Shown: positions 38,836 through 47,527 of the stretch, one piece after another
Numbering within the stretch: the stretch's first letter is position 1
How the letters are laid out: each line of letters starts with the position of its first letter
Assembly: GCF_003337565.1 (NCBI RefSeq)
Contig: NZ_QPJL01000008.1
Coordinates: 106,205 to 170,204 of the forward strand
Direction of reading: 5' to 3'
Length of the DNA stretch: 64,000 nucleotides
Origin: Paracoccus lutimaris
GTDB lineage: Bacteria; Pseudomonadota; Alphaproteobacteria; Rhodobacterales; Rhodobacteraceae
Translations under genes and position numbers: made by a program
Notes under the pieces: generated by a model
What the model was told of the DNA's origin: nothing
What the model saw: only the letters and a program-made list of their open reading frames with translations
Database searches by the model: none

Positions 38836-40695
38836 TCAGGTCCGCTCGGCCTCGTCAAGACGCTCCAAGGCCTCCATCCACAGGCTTTCGGCGCGCTGCA
38901 TGGCCTCGCTGGCCTCGGCATGCTTGCGCCCGAAAGCCTCGGACTTTTGCGCGTCGTCATAGGTCGCGGGATCGGCCATGATCGCATCCAGCTTTTCCAG
39001 CATCGCGGTCAGCTTCTCGATGCGCTCCTCGGCCTTGCGGGCCTCGGCGCGCAGTTCAAGGATCTTGTCGCGCGAGGGGCGCTTTGCGGCCGCTTTCGCC
39101 TCGGGCTGGGGCGTCGCGCGGCCGTTGGGCTTCTCTTCGCCCTGCAAGAGCATCTTGCGGTAATCGTCCAGATCGCCCTGCCATGGCGCCACGCCGCCCT
39201 GATCGACCAGCCACAGCCGGTCGGCGACCAGGTTCAGCAGATGCATGTCATGGCTGACCAGCACCACGGCGCCGGTATAGTCGTTGAGGGCCTCGGTCAA
39301 AGCCTCGCGGCTTTCGATGTCCAGATGGTTCGTCGGCTCGTCGAGGATCAGGAGATGCGGCGCGTCGATCGTCGCCAGCAGCAGCGACAGCCGCGCCTTT
39401 TGCCCACCCGAAAGCTGCCCGACCCTGGTCTGGGCCTGCGCCTCCATCAGCCCAAAGCCGGCCAGCCGCGCGCGCAGCCTTGCCGGTGCTTCGTTGGGGC
39501 GTAACCGGCGGACGTGATCCAGAGGTGTCTCGTCCAGCTCCAGCTCATCGACCTGATGCTGGGCGAAATAGCCGATGCGCAGCTTGCCCGAGCGGTTGAT
39601 GCGTCCCTCCATCGGCTCGAGCCGGCCGGCCAAGAGCTTCGACAGCGTTGATTTGCCCTGACCGTTGCGGCCCAGAAGCGCGATCCGGTCGTCCTGATCG
39701 ATGCGCAGGTTCAGCCGGTTCAGCACCGCGCGCCCGTCATAGCCGACGCTGACCCCGTCCAGCGCGACGATGGGCGGCGAGAGCTGGTCAGGCTGCGGAA
39801 AGGTGAAGCGGTGAAACTTCGCCTCTTCGGGGGCGGTCAGCGGCTCCATTTTGGCCAGCATCTTGATGCGGGCCTGCGCCTGCACGGCCTTGCTGGCCTT
39901 GGCGCGGAAACGGTCGACGAAGCTTTGCAGATGGGCGCGGCGGGCCTCTTGCTTCTTGGCCTCGGCGGCCTGCAGGGCGCGTTTCTCGGCGCGGGTGCGC
40001 GCGAAGGTGTCATAGCCGCCGGTATAGAGCGTCAGCTTTCTGTTCTCGAGATGCAGGATATGGCCGACGGCGCGGTTCAGCAGGTCGCGGTCATGGCTGA
40101 TGACGATGACCGTATGCGGATAGCGCGCCAGATAGCGTTCCAGCCAAAGCGCGCCCTCAAGGTCCAGATAGTTGGTCGGTTCGTCCAGAAGCAGCAGGTC
40201 GGGCTGCGAGAACAGCACGCCGGCCAGCGCGACGCGCATCCGCCAGCCGCCGGAATAGTCAGAGGTCGGGCGGGCCTGATCCTCGGTCGAAAAGCCAAGG
40301 CCCTTGAGGATCGTGGCGGCGCGGGCCTCGGCCGACCATGCGTCGATATCGGCAAGCCGGGTCTGGATTTCGGCGATGCAGGCGGGGTCGGTCGCATGCT
40401 CGGCCTCGGCCAGAAGGCTCGCGCGTTCGGTATCGGCGGCCAGCACCGTGTCCAGAACGCTGGTCGCGGTGCCCGGCGCCTCTTGCGCGACGCCGCCGAT
40501 GCGGGCGCGCGAGGGCAGCGAGATGGCGCCGCCGTCCAATGCGTGCTCGCCCCGGATCAGCCGGAACAGCGTGGTCTTGCCGGCGCCGTTCGGACCGACA
40601 AGGCCGACCTTGTGGCCGCTGGGAATGGAGGCCGAGGCCTGCTCAAAGAGCGGCCGGCCGGCGATGGAATAGGATATGTCGTCGATGCGCAGCAT
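38836..40695 (-). CDS. ABC-F family ATPase (Uup/YheS/EttA group)
   Basis: 619 residues, two ATP-binding domains on one chain and no membrane segments: Walker A GPNGAGKTT (34-42) and GRNGQGKST (about 340), signatures YSGGWRMR and LSGGQKARL, each followed by LLDEPTN/ILDEPTN. Between them lies a basic ARTRAEKRALQAAEAKKQEARRA-like linker (the P-site tRNA-interaction motif region). The C-terminus is a coiled coil (about 560-619). ABC-F proteins act on ribosomes rather than as transporters. Which subfamily (Uup, YheS, EttA) needs alignment. Confidence 0.9.
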   Translation of the reverse strand: MLRIDDISYSIAGRPLFEQASASIPSGHKVGLVGPNGAGKTTLFRLIRGEHALDGGAISLPSRARIGGVAQEAPGTATSVLDTVLAADTERASLLAEAEHATDPACIAEIQTRLADIDAWSAEARAATILKGLGFSTEDQARPTSDYSGGWRMRVALAGVLFSQPDLLLLDEPTNYLDLEGALWLERYLARYPHTVIVISHDRDLLNRAVGHILHLENRKLTLYTGGYDTFARTRAEKRALQAAEAKKQEARRAHLQSFVDRFRAKASKAVQAQARIKMLAKMEPLTAPEEAKFHRFTFPQPDQLSPPIVALDGVSVGYDGRAVLNRLNLRIDQDDRIALLGRNGQGKSTLSKLLAGRLEPMEGRINRSGKLRIGYFAQHQVDELELDETPLDHVRRLRPNEAPARLRARLAGFGLMEAQAQTRVGQLSGGQKARLSLLLATIDAPHLLILDEPTNHLDIESREALTEALNDYTGAVVLVSHDMHLLNLVADRLWLVDQGGVAPWQGDLDDYRKMLLQGEEKPNGRATPQPEAKAAAKRPSRDKILELRAEARKAEERIEKLTAMLEKLDAIMADPATYDDAQKSEAFGRKHAEASEAMQRAESLWMEALERLDEAERT

Positions 40696-40886
40696 GACGC
40701 CCCGCATGGCCCGCGTCACCGGCCTTGTCAATCGCCCGCGTGTCCGCGCCCGACCGGGACCGGCAAACTTCCCCAAAGGGTCCGGGGGCCGGGGTCGTCA
40801 CGGCTTTTCAACCCGCTGTCCGCATGTTAGGAGCCGCCCACAATTCCCGCGCGGGGACCCCCGCGCCCTATCTGACGGAGCATCCC

Positions 40887-41309
40887 ATGGCCATCGAACG
40901 CACGCTTTCGATCATCAAACCCGACGCCACCCGGCGCAACCTGACCGGCAAGATCAACGCCAAGTTCGAGGATGCCGGCCTGCGCATCGTCGCACAAAAG
41001 CGCATCCACCTGTCGCCCGCCCAGGCCGGCCAGTTCTATGCCGTCCACAAAGAGCGCCCCTTCTATGGCGAGCTGGTCGAGTTCATGGCCTCGGAGCCGG
41101 TCGTCGTTCAGGTTCTGGAAGGCGAGAACGCCATTGCCAAGAACCGCGAAGTGATGGGCGCGACCAATCCCGCCAATGCCGATGCCGGCACCATCCGCAA
41201 GGAATTCGCCCTGTCGGTCGGCGAGAACTCGGTCCACGGCTCGGACGCCGCCGAAACCGCCAAGGAAGAAATCGCCTTCTTCTTCTCGGGTCTTGAACTG
41301 GTCGGCTGA
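40887..41309 (+). CDS. ndk: nucleoside diphosphate kinase
   Basis: 140 residues. Active-site His in ENSVHGSDA (H117) and IKPDATRRN near the start. Transfers gamma-phosphate between nucleoside triphosphates and diphosphates. ATG 40887; the divergent 191-bp region carries the promoters of ndk and the ABC-F gene. A classical terminator follows at 41335. Confidence 0.96.
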   Translation: MAIERTLSIIKPDATRRNLTGKINAKFEDAGLRIVAQKRIHLSPAQAGQFYAVHKERPFYGELVEFMASEPVVVQVLEGENAIAKNREVMGATNPANADAGTIRKEFALSVGENSVHGSDAAETAKEEIAFFFSGLELVG

Positions 41310-41334
41310 GCCCCTCCAGGACTTTGAAATCGCA

Positions 41335-41365
41335 AGGGGCCGTCCCGCCGGGGCGGCCCCTTTTG
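41335..41365 (+). terminator. rho-independent terminator after ndk
   Basis: Stem AAGGGGCCG (41335-41343)/CGGCCCCTT (41355-41363), loop of 11, ending in TTTT. 25 bp after the ndk stop. Confidence 0.85.
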
Positions 41366-41554
41366 CATGCCGGCCCAGAGGCCTGCGCCCATCGGGCGAC
41401 GCGACGTCGCCATGGCCTGACGGGTTCAAATCCGCGCCTTCGGCCCCATCTGAAGTTCATCCCGACACGCCCCCATGACCCCATGCCGGAACGAGGCACG
41501 CGGATCGCGCGCCCCCGGCATGAGCAGGGACAAAGCTGCAAGAGGAGTGTTCCA

Positions 41555-42322
41555 ATGGCACAGAAGAAAACCGTCATCGTCACCGGCGCGGGCACCGGCA
41601 TCGGCCGCGCCACCGCCCTGCGTTTCGCCCGCGACGGCTATAACGTGGTCCTGAACGGTCGCGGCCATACCGCGCTGGACGCGGTGGCCGAAGAGATCGG
41701 CGACCATGCTGCCGTGCTGGTGGCGCCCGGTGACGTGGCCAAGCGCGGCGATGCGCGGCAGGTCGTCGATGCGGCGCTGGCGAAATTCGGCGGCATCGAC
41801 GTGATGGTGAACAATGCCGGCGTGGTCAATCCGGGCGCCGTGGACATGCTGGGCGACGATGATTTCGAAAGCATGATGGCCATCAATGTCGGAGGTGTGC
41901 GGAACATGGTGATCGCGGCGCTGCCGGCCTTGCGCAAGTCGCGCGGCAATATCGTCAATGTCTCGTCGGTTTCCGGCATGCGCGGCGACTGGGCGATGCA
42001 GGGCTATAACGCCTCGAAGGGGGCGGTTTCGCTGATGACGCAGGGCATGGCGCTGGATCTGGGCAAAGAGGGCATCCGCGTGAATGCCGTCGCGCCCGCC
42101 ACCACCAATACCCGGCTGGCCGCGCCGATCCAGCAGGCGCCCAAGTTGTCAGGCGCCCTCAATCGCCGCATCCCGATGGGCCGGCTGGCCGAGGCTGACG
42201 AGGTCGCCAACGTCATCGCCTTTCTGGCCGGGCCGGATGCGAGCTTCGTGAACGGGGTGATCCTGCCGGTCGATGGCGGGCTTTCGGCCTCGAACGGGCA
42301 GCCGGACTTTACCGATCAATAG
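41555..42322 (+). CDS. short-chain dehydrogenase/reductase family oxidoreductase
   Basis: 255 residues. NAD(P)-binding TGAGTGIG (10-17), NNAG (about 89-92), Ser in NVSSVSG and catalytic YNASK are all intact, so an active oxidoreductase is expected. The best-known relatives act on sugars, fatty-acyl groups or 3-oxoacyl-ACP; the substrate is not determinable. ATG 41555 has AGAGGAG seven bases ahead. Confidence 0.9.
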   Translation: MAQKKTVIVTGAGTGIGRATALRFARDGYNVVLNGRGHTALDAVAEEIGDHAAVLVAPGDVAKRGDARQVVDAALAKFGGIDVMVNNAGVVNPGAVDMLGDDDFESMMAINVGGVRNMVIAALPALRKSRGNIVNVSSVSGMRGDWAMQGYNASKGAVSLMTQGMALDLGKEGIRVNAVAPATTNTRLAAPIQQAPKLSGALNRRIPMGRLAEADEVANVIAFLAGPDASFVNGVILPVDGGLSASNGQPDFTDQ

Positions 42323-42345
42323 GGGGTCCTGCTTCGGCAGGGGGG

Positions 42346-42381
42346 CATCCGCCCGCGCGCGGGGAGGCGCGCGGGCGGATG
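42346..42381. terminator. bidirectional terminator between SDR and b561-YceI genes
   Basis: Perfect 15-bp stem CATCCGCCCGCGCGC (42346-42360)/GCGCGCGGGCGGATG (42367-42381), loop GGGGAG. On the plus strand a T-run follows at 42387-42391. It separates convergent genes. Confidence 0.8.
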
Positions 42382-42383
42382 GC

Positions 42384-43598
42384 TCATTTTTGCAGGGTCG
42401 CAGTCAGATCAAAGCTGATCGCGACCGCAAAGCCCACGGTGCTTTCATCGGCATAGCCGGCGCCGATGCCGAAATCGCGGCGGTCCACCTGCATCTTGCC
42501 CTTGGCCTTGGCGGTTTCGCCCTCGAGCACCAGATCAAAGGGCAGGTCGGCCTGAATGCTTTTCCCGGCGATGGTCAGCGTGCCACGGGCGAGATGGGGC
42601 TGGCCGTCAGTGGCGGGGGGCAGGATCTCGGCCTTGAAGCTGGCGGTCGGATGGGCGCCCGCGTTCAGGAAATCCGGGCCGGTCGCGGTGCCGGTGACCG
42701 AACCCAAGGTCAGCGAGGCGATGTCGATGGTGACCTCGACGCGGCCGGTTTGCGTCTCGGGGGCATAGTCGATGGCGGCCTGCCACTGCCCGAACTGGCC
42801 GGCCACGTCATTGCCGCCCTGCTTGACCTGAATGTCCAGCGTGCCTTGCTGCACCGCCCAGCCTGATGCGGCGGCGGGCTGGGCTGCGGTCGCGGCGGGT
42901 TCCGGCCGGGTTTCGGCCTCGCCCTGTCCGGTAAGGGCCGCAACGCCGCCCCAGATCGCCACGGCGGCGCAGGCGGCCAGCAGATGCTGCAGGCCGGGCG
43001 ACATGTGATGCTCGGGCGGGTCGGGCAGGCGGTCGGGATTGCCGGCCATGCGCGCAAGCGTATGGTCGCGGTCGATCAGCACATGTTTCAGCGCGCCGGC
43101 GACATGCAGCGCGATCAGCGCCGCCAGCACCCACCAGCCGGCCTCGTGAAAGCGGGCAAACCCCTCGGCCAGCGCGGCATCCTCGGGGACCAGCGGCAGG
43201 CGCTGCCCGAAGGGCCACAGGATGCGGGAAAACCCGCCCGGCGCCGCCGAATGCAGAAGCCAGCCCGACAGCGGCATGATGATCATGCCGATCCACAGCG
43301 CCCAATGCACGGTTTCGGCCAGCAGCGTCTCAAGTCGGCGCTCGGGATGCAGCGGGCGCGGGCGGATCTGGCTCAGCGTCCACAGGATCCGCGCCGAGGC
43401 GATGATCAGCACCGCGACCCCGGCGGTCTTGTGGATCGAGAAGGCGGCAAAGATTGCCTGCAAGGCGCTTTCGTCGCCGCGCGGCAGGTTGTCGGCGTAA
43501 AGCCCCAGCCCAAGCGCGGCAAGGATCAGGACGGCCACCGTCCAGTGAAAGGCGCGCGCCGCCCAGCCATAGGCGCGCGTGGTGTTCATCGGGCTCAT
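42384..43598 (-). CDS. cytochrome b561 - YceI fusion protein
   Basis: 404 residues. Residues 1-~190 are a four-helix cytochrome b561 with His at 18, 56, 98, 151, 165 and 172, the pool of heme ligands, and the basic ends expected of an integral diheme protein. After a short membrane segment (about 205-224) comes a Pro/Ala linker, then a YceI lipocalin-like domain (about 250-404) that binds polyisoprenoid-type ligands. Such fusions recur in alphaproteobacteria; a quinone or isoprenoid role is inferred. Start ATG 43598 overlaps the tdk stop (ATGA). Confidence 0.85.
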   Translation of the reverse strand: MSPMNTTRAYGWAARAFHWTVAVLILAALGLGLYADNLPRGDESALQAIFAAFSIHKTAGVAVLIIASARILWTLSQIRPRPLHPERRLETLLAETVHWALWIGMIIMPLSGWLLHSAAPGGFSRILWPFGQRLPLVPEDAALAEGFARFHEAGWWVLAALIALHVAGALKHVLIDRDHTLARMAGNPDRLPDPPEHHMSPGLQHLLAACAAVAIWGGVAALTGQGEAETRPEPAATAAQPAAASGWAVQQGTLDIQVKQGGNDVAGQFGQWQAAIDYAPETQTGRVEVTIDIASLTLGSVTGTATGPDFLNAGAHPTASFKAEILPPATDGQPHLARGTLTIAGKSIQADLPFDLVLEGETAKAKGKMQVDRRDFGIGAGYADESTVGFAVAISFDLTATLQK

Positions 43599-44173
43599 GC
43601 CTCTTCTCCCATCGCTTGCCGCCAGTGGCGGCGGCACAGCGAGACATAGGTTTCGTTACCACCGATCTGGACCTGCGCGCCTTCGCGCAAGGCCCGACCC
43701 TGTTCGTCCTGCCGCACGACCATGGTGGCCTTGCGGCCGCAATGGCAGATGGTGCGCACCTCGCGCAGATCGTCCGCCAGCGCAAGCAGCGCCGCCGAGC
43801 CGGGGAAAAGCTGGCCGCGGAAATCGACCCGCAGCCCGTAGCACATCACCGGCTGGCCAAGATCGTCGGCGACGCGGGCAAGCTGCCAGACCTGGGTTTC
43901 GGTCAGGAACTGCGCCTCGTCCAGAAAGACGCAGGCCGCACCCCGGCCCTGATCACGGATCAGGGCGAAAAGATCGGTATCCGGGGTAAAGGTCAGCGCG
44001 TCATCGGAAATGCCGATACGGCTGGCGATGCGGCCCGCGCCCGCGCGGTCATCATGGGCGGCGGTCAGCAAAAGCGTCGCCATGCCGCGTTCGCGATAGT
44101 TGTAGGATGCCTGCAGCAAAAGCGTGCTCTTGCCGGCATTCATCGTGGAATAGTGGAAATAAAGCTTGGCCAT
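43595..44173 (-). CDS. tdk: thymidine kinase
   Basis: 192 residues. P-loop STMNAGKST (9-17), Walker B-like VFLDEAQFL (about 81-89), the lasso loop with zinc Cys in TICHCGRKA (about 140-148) and SLCRRHW (about 178-184). A type II thymidine kinase salvaging thymidine into dTMP. Overlaps the b561-YceI gene by four bases in an unusual pairing. Confidence 0.94.
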   Translation of the reverse strand: MAKLYFHYSTMNAGKSTLLLQASYNYRERGMATLLLTAAHDDRAGAGRIASRIGISDDALTFTPDTDLFALIRDQGRGAACVFLDEAQFLTETQVWQLARVADDLGQPVMCYGLRVDFRGQLFPGSAALLALADDLREVRTICHCGRKATMVVRQDEQGRALREGAQVQIGGNETYVSLCRRHWRQAMGEEA

Positions 44174-44256
44174 GGCGGCAGATAGCCGCGAGGGCCCGCA
44201 GGCTGCAAGCCGCCGCGAGGGGGCGGCGGCTCACATTTGCGTCGATCAGGTCGCGC

Positions 44257-45720
44257 TTATGCGCGCTGGGTCGATTTCGGCGCGCGCGAGGGGCGGCGTG
44301 CCGGGCGCTTGCGCGCGCCCTGACCGCCCGGGGCGGCAGGACGGCCACCGGCGGGGCCGCCGCGTTCGCGCATCTTGCTGGCCTCGAACGGAACCTCGCC
44401 GCCGACGACCGGGATCTGCGCCTTCATTGCCTTTTCGATGGCGCGAAGTTCGCCGATCTCGGCGGGCGCGCAAAAGGCGATGGCGCGGCCGTCACGCCCG
44501 GCGCGGGCGGTGCGGCCGATGCGGTGGACGTAGTTTTCCGGCACATTGGGCAGGTCGTAGTTATAGACATGCGCCACCTCGGGGATGTCGATGCCGCGCG
44601 CGGCCACATCGGTCGCGACCAGCACCTTGGTTTCCCCGGCGCGGAAGCCGGCAAGCGCGCGCTCGCGCTGGCCCTGCGACTTGTTGCCGTGGATGGCGGC
44701 GACCTTGTAGCCCCATTTCTCCAGCAGCTTCGACAGCTTTTCCGAGCCATGCTTGGTGCGGCCAAAGACGATCGCCAGCTCATTCATGTGCTTGGAGAGG
44801 TATTCGGCCAGCAGCGTCGCCTTGTCGCCCTGATTGACGAAATGCACGCCCTGTTCGATCTTGGCAGCCGCCTGACCCGGAGGGTTCACGGCGACCTTCA
44901 GCGGATCGGTCAGGTAGCTGTCGGCGAGCTCTTCCATCAGCTTGGGCATGGTGGCGGAAAACAGCAGCGTCTGGCGTTCGCGCGGCAGCATCTTGGCGAT
45001 GCGGCGCAGCGCGTGGATAAAGCCGATGTCCAGCATCTGGTCGGCCTCGTCCAGCACCAGATACTGGGTCTGGGACAGATCGACCGCGCCGCGCTCGATC
45101 AGGTCGATCAGGCGTCCGGGGGTCGCGATCAGCACGTCCACGCCGCGTTCCATGCGCATGACCTGCACATTGATCGAGGCGCCGCCGACGACGCGGAACT
45201 GCCGGATGGGCGTGCCCACGGCGTAAGCGTCGATGTTTTCGGCGATCTGGGTGGCCAGTTCGCGGGTCGGCGCCAGGATCAGCGCGCGGCAGGTCCGGGG
45301 CTCGGGCTTGCGGCCGATATTCAGCAGGCGGGTCAGCATCGGCAGGCCAAAGGCCGCCGTCTTGCCGGTGCCGGTCTGGGCAAGGCCCAGCAGATCGCGG
45401 CCGGCAACGATGCCGGGGATGGATTTTTCCTGAATGGGCGAGGGGGTCTCGATCCCCAGACCTTCCAGATTGATGGCCACGCGCGGGTCGATCCCCATGC
45501 GGGTGAAGGGGGTGTCGATCTCGGGGATGGCGCGGCGGATGAATTTCTCCTCCGGTTCGGCGCGCATCCGGCGATGGTTGGTATTGGGTTTGTCGTTGCG
45601 GAAATGCGGTTTGCCGCCGTGCTCGCCGCGCGGCTTGTTCTGGCCGTGGCTCTGACCCTGGAAGCGGGGCTTGCCAGCGGGTTTGCCCGAGCGGTTCGGG
45701 CGCGAAGTTTCGTTCGTCAT
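44257..45720 (-). CDS. DEAD-box ATP-dependent RNA helicase
   Basis: 487 residues. Basic, Gly/His/Arg-rich N-terminus (about 1-60), Q-motif PSPIQEKSIP, Walker A AQTGTGKT (about 101-108), PTRELA, DEAD box VLDEADQML (about 197-205), SAT, and HRIGRTARAG (motif VI). The C-terminal tail is Arg/Gly-rich, RNA-binding. It resembles RhlE/DeaD-type helicases, which unwind RNA and assist ribosome or RNA decay at low temperature. Start ATG 45720; ATG 45732 gives four more residues. Confidence 0.93.
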   Translation of the reverse strand: MTNETSRPNRSGKPAGKPRFQGQSHGQNKPRGEHGGKPHFRNDKPNTNHRRMRAEPEEKFIRRAIPEIDTPFTRMGIDPRVAINLEGLGIETPSPIQEKSIPGIVAGRDLLGLAQTGTGKTAAFGLPMLTRLLNIGRKPEPRTCRALILAPTRELATQIAENIDAYAVGTPIRQFRVVGGASINVQVMRMERGVDVLIATPGRLIDLIERGAVDLSQTQYLVLDEADQMLDIGFIHALRRIAKMLPRERQTLLFSATMPKLMEELADSYLTDPLKVAVNPPGQAAAKIEQGVHFVNQGDKATLLAEYLSKHMNELAIVFGRTKHGSEKLSKLLEKWGYKVAAIHGNKSQGQRERALAGFRAGETKVLVATDVAARGIDIPEVAHVYNYDLPNVPENYVHRIGRTARAGRDGRAIAFCAPAEIGELRAIEKAMKAQIPVVGGEVPFEASKMRERGGPAGGRPAAPGGQGARKRPARRPSRAPKSTQRA

Positions 45721-45936
45721 ACTGTCTTTCATCCATGCCGCCCGCGTATCGGCGCACATGGCAGAGGCCGCGCGGATCGCGCGGCAGGTTGCGAGGGGCG
45801 GGCAGGATACGCATTGCCCGCAAGCCTCCCCGCGTGAATGGGAAACCGGAAGTTTTGTGCCGGCCTGACGCAACAGGGCGTCGGCTGCTCACGCGGCAGC
45901 GGGCGGCAACTTGTCGCAAATGGGGGATGGCAGCCG

Positions 45937-45966
45937 AAAAGTCAAGCGCGGTAAGTCATATACCGC
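45937..45966 (-). terminator. candidate terminator downstream of dtd
   Basis: On the minus strand GCGGTA-N7-TACCGC (45948-45966) is followed by CGCTTGACTTTT. Stem of six; weak but located four bases after the dtd stop. Confidence 0.45.
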
Positions 45967-45969
45967 AAG

Positions 45970-46419
45970 TCAGGCGCGGTCGGCACTGTCCATCCAGATC
46001 GTCACCGGGCCGTCATTGACCAGCGCCACCTGCATGTCGGCGCCGAATTCGCCGGTCTCGACACTCAGGCCCAGATCGCGCAGGGCCTGGGCAAAGCGCA
46101 GATAAAGCGCCTCGCCCCGCGCCGGGGATTCGGCGCTGGAAAATCCGGGGCGGTTGCCGGTGCGGGTATCAGCGGCCAGGGTGAACTGGCTCACGACCAG
46201 CGCCGCACCGCCGGTATCAAGGACCGAGCGGTTCATCTTGCCCGCCTCGTCGCGGAAAATTCGCAGCTTGGCCACGCGCGCGGCCAGCTTTTCGGGCGCG
46301 TCATCGGCATCGCCCTGCATGGCGCAGACCAGCACCATCAGACCCGGCCCGATGCGGCCGGTGCTGCGACCGTCCACGGTGACCTCGGCCTGCCGGACGC
46401 GCTGGATCAATGCCCGCAT
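45970..46419 (-). CDS. dtd: D-aminoacyl-tRNA deacylase
   Basis: 149 residues. MRALIQRV start, [18 protein letters not shown] (about 76-93), and the cross-subunit GxPVT motif GPVTIWM near residue 138. Hydrolyses D-Tyr-tRNA and other mischarged D-aminoacyl-tRNAs. The start is ATG 46419. It follows the small membrane protein gene by one base. Confidence 0.93.
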   Translation of the reverse strand: MRALIQRVRQAEVTVDGRSTGRIGPGLMVLVCAMQGDADDAPEKLAARVAKLRIFRDEAGKMNRSVLDTGGAALVVSQFTLAADTRTGNRPGFSSAESPARGEALYLRFAQALRDLGLSVETGEFGADMQVALVNDGPVTIWMDSADRA

Positions 46420-46420
46420 G

Positions 46421-46648
46421 TCACTTGCCCAGCATGATGCCAAGGACGACGAACATCAGCCCAAAGACCGAGCCGGCCAGCGCCGCCATATTGACCACGA
46501 CCACGCGGCGCATCACCGCGCGCATCGCCTCGTCATCCAGGTTTTGGCGTTTCGCGCGCGCGGCGGTGACGATGCACCACAGCAGTGCTGCCAGCCCCAG
46601 CATGGTCAGCGCGGTTCCGCCCCAGATCAGCCCGTCCCAGATCGTCAT
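46421..46648 (-). CDS. small two-helix membrane protein, unknown function
   Basis: 75 residues. Two hydrophobic segments (about 8-28 and 48-73) separated by a basic loop ([13 protein letters not shown]). No motif recognised; it may be a conserved hypothetical in Rhodobacterales. The end is one base from the dtd start, so both are likely one operon. The 5' flank faces gapR across a 123-bp divergent region. Confidence 0.7.
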   Translation of the reverse strand: MTIWDGLIWGGTALTMLGLAALLWCIVTAARAKRQNLDDEAMRAVMRRVVVVNMAALAGSVFGLMFVVLGIMLGK

Positions 46649-46771
46649 AATCAGCCTCCGTCTGCCGCTGGTGCCCTAGCGGCGATTGCACCCGCCCGCA
46701 AGACCGCCTAGACCCATGCCCCACAGGCAGCCGGCCCCGACCGGTATCGAGGATGCAAGGAAAAAGCGACC

Positions 46772-47023
46772 ATGACCGATGACGCGACCTATAACGTGAC
46801 CGCCAACGAGCTGCGCCAGTTCATCGAGCAGATCGAGCAGCTGGAGGCCGAGAAAAAGGACATCTCGGAACAGATCCGCGACATCTATGCCGAAAGCAAG
46901 GCGCGCGGCTATGACCAGAAGGCGCTGAAGACCATCGTCAGCCTGCGCAAGAAGGACAAGAACGAGGTCGCCGAGCAAGAGGCGATCCTCGAGGTCTACA
47001 AGGCCGCCCTGGGCATGGCCTGA
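46772..47023 (+). CDS. gapR: GapR-family DNA-binding protein (DUF2312)
   Basis: 83 residues. A coiled-coil helix (RQFIEQIEQLEAEKKDISEQ, about 15-34) and the strongly conserved block IYAESKARGYDQKALKTIVSLRK-like region (about 38-60). GapR encircles overtwisted DNA ahead of forks in Caulobacter. It is nearly universal in alphaproteobacteria. Confidence 0.92.
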   Translation: MTDDATYNVTANELRQFIEQIEQLEAEKKDISEQIRDIYAESKARGYDQKALKTIVSLRKKDKNEVAEQEAILEVYKAALGMA

Positions 47024-47527
47024 ACGGGCTGTCTTGCCCCGGTTCTCGTCTTGCGCGGGCCGGGGCAGGGCGCAGCGGATGCCGCCGCCGTCATCGAAAC
47101 GACTGTCATATAGGCAATTTTGCCTAGGGGCATCGGCAGGAACGCGCCGAGCGCATCAGAACAATTCGACAAATCGTTGCGGTTCGGTCCATTCTGGAAG
47201 AAGAGCGACCGGGTGAGAACTGTGCCCAAACCCCACCCGGTCTTGCCGTACCTGCGAAAAGAGGAAATCTTTGAACGGCCATCTTTGACCGTGCATCCAA
47301 AGCGGCGTGGCGAAAACCTGCCTTTTTAGTGAGGTTGCCAGGGTTTCTGGCCAATTCCGGCCTGTTTGCCCTTTCCAAAGCATGGTTTCCCTGTACATGG
47401 ACAGGTTGACTTGCGATTTGAGCGCCTTGCGTGACAATGCGCTGGCGGTTTCGGCGGCGTTCCGGGTATGACGACCCGACTCGGCAAGACGGGGACCCGG
47501 CCGGTTTCCAAGCCTTGGGGGGGAGGA
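47024..47527. other. 504-bp region with no confident gene
   Basis: The only open frame (47120-47329, 69 codons) is rich in Arg, Pro and Lys, has no ribosome site and no recognisable family, so I do not call it. An inverted repeat ACCGGGTG/CACCCGGT (47208-47215 and 47234-47241) is present. The region lies between gapR and the glycosyltransferase-like gene and must include the latter's promoter. Confidence 0.5.

Noticed and set aside
47120..47329. 69-codon frame after gapR
   Set aside because: No ribosome site, no family resemblance, unlike native codon use; kept only as a note in the intergenic entry.
47404..47440. Candidate promoter TTGACT ... GACAAT
   Set aside because: The spacing is 21 bases, outside the accepted range.
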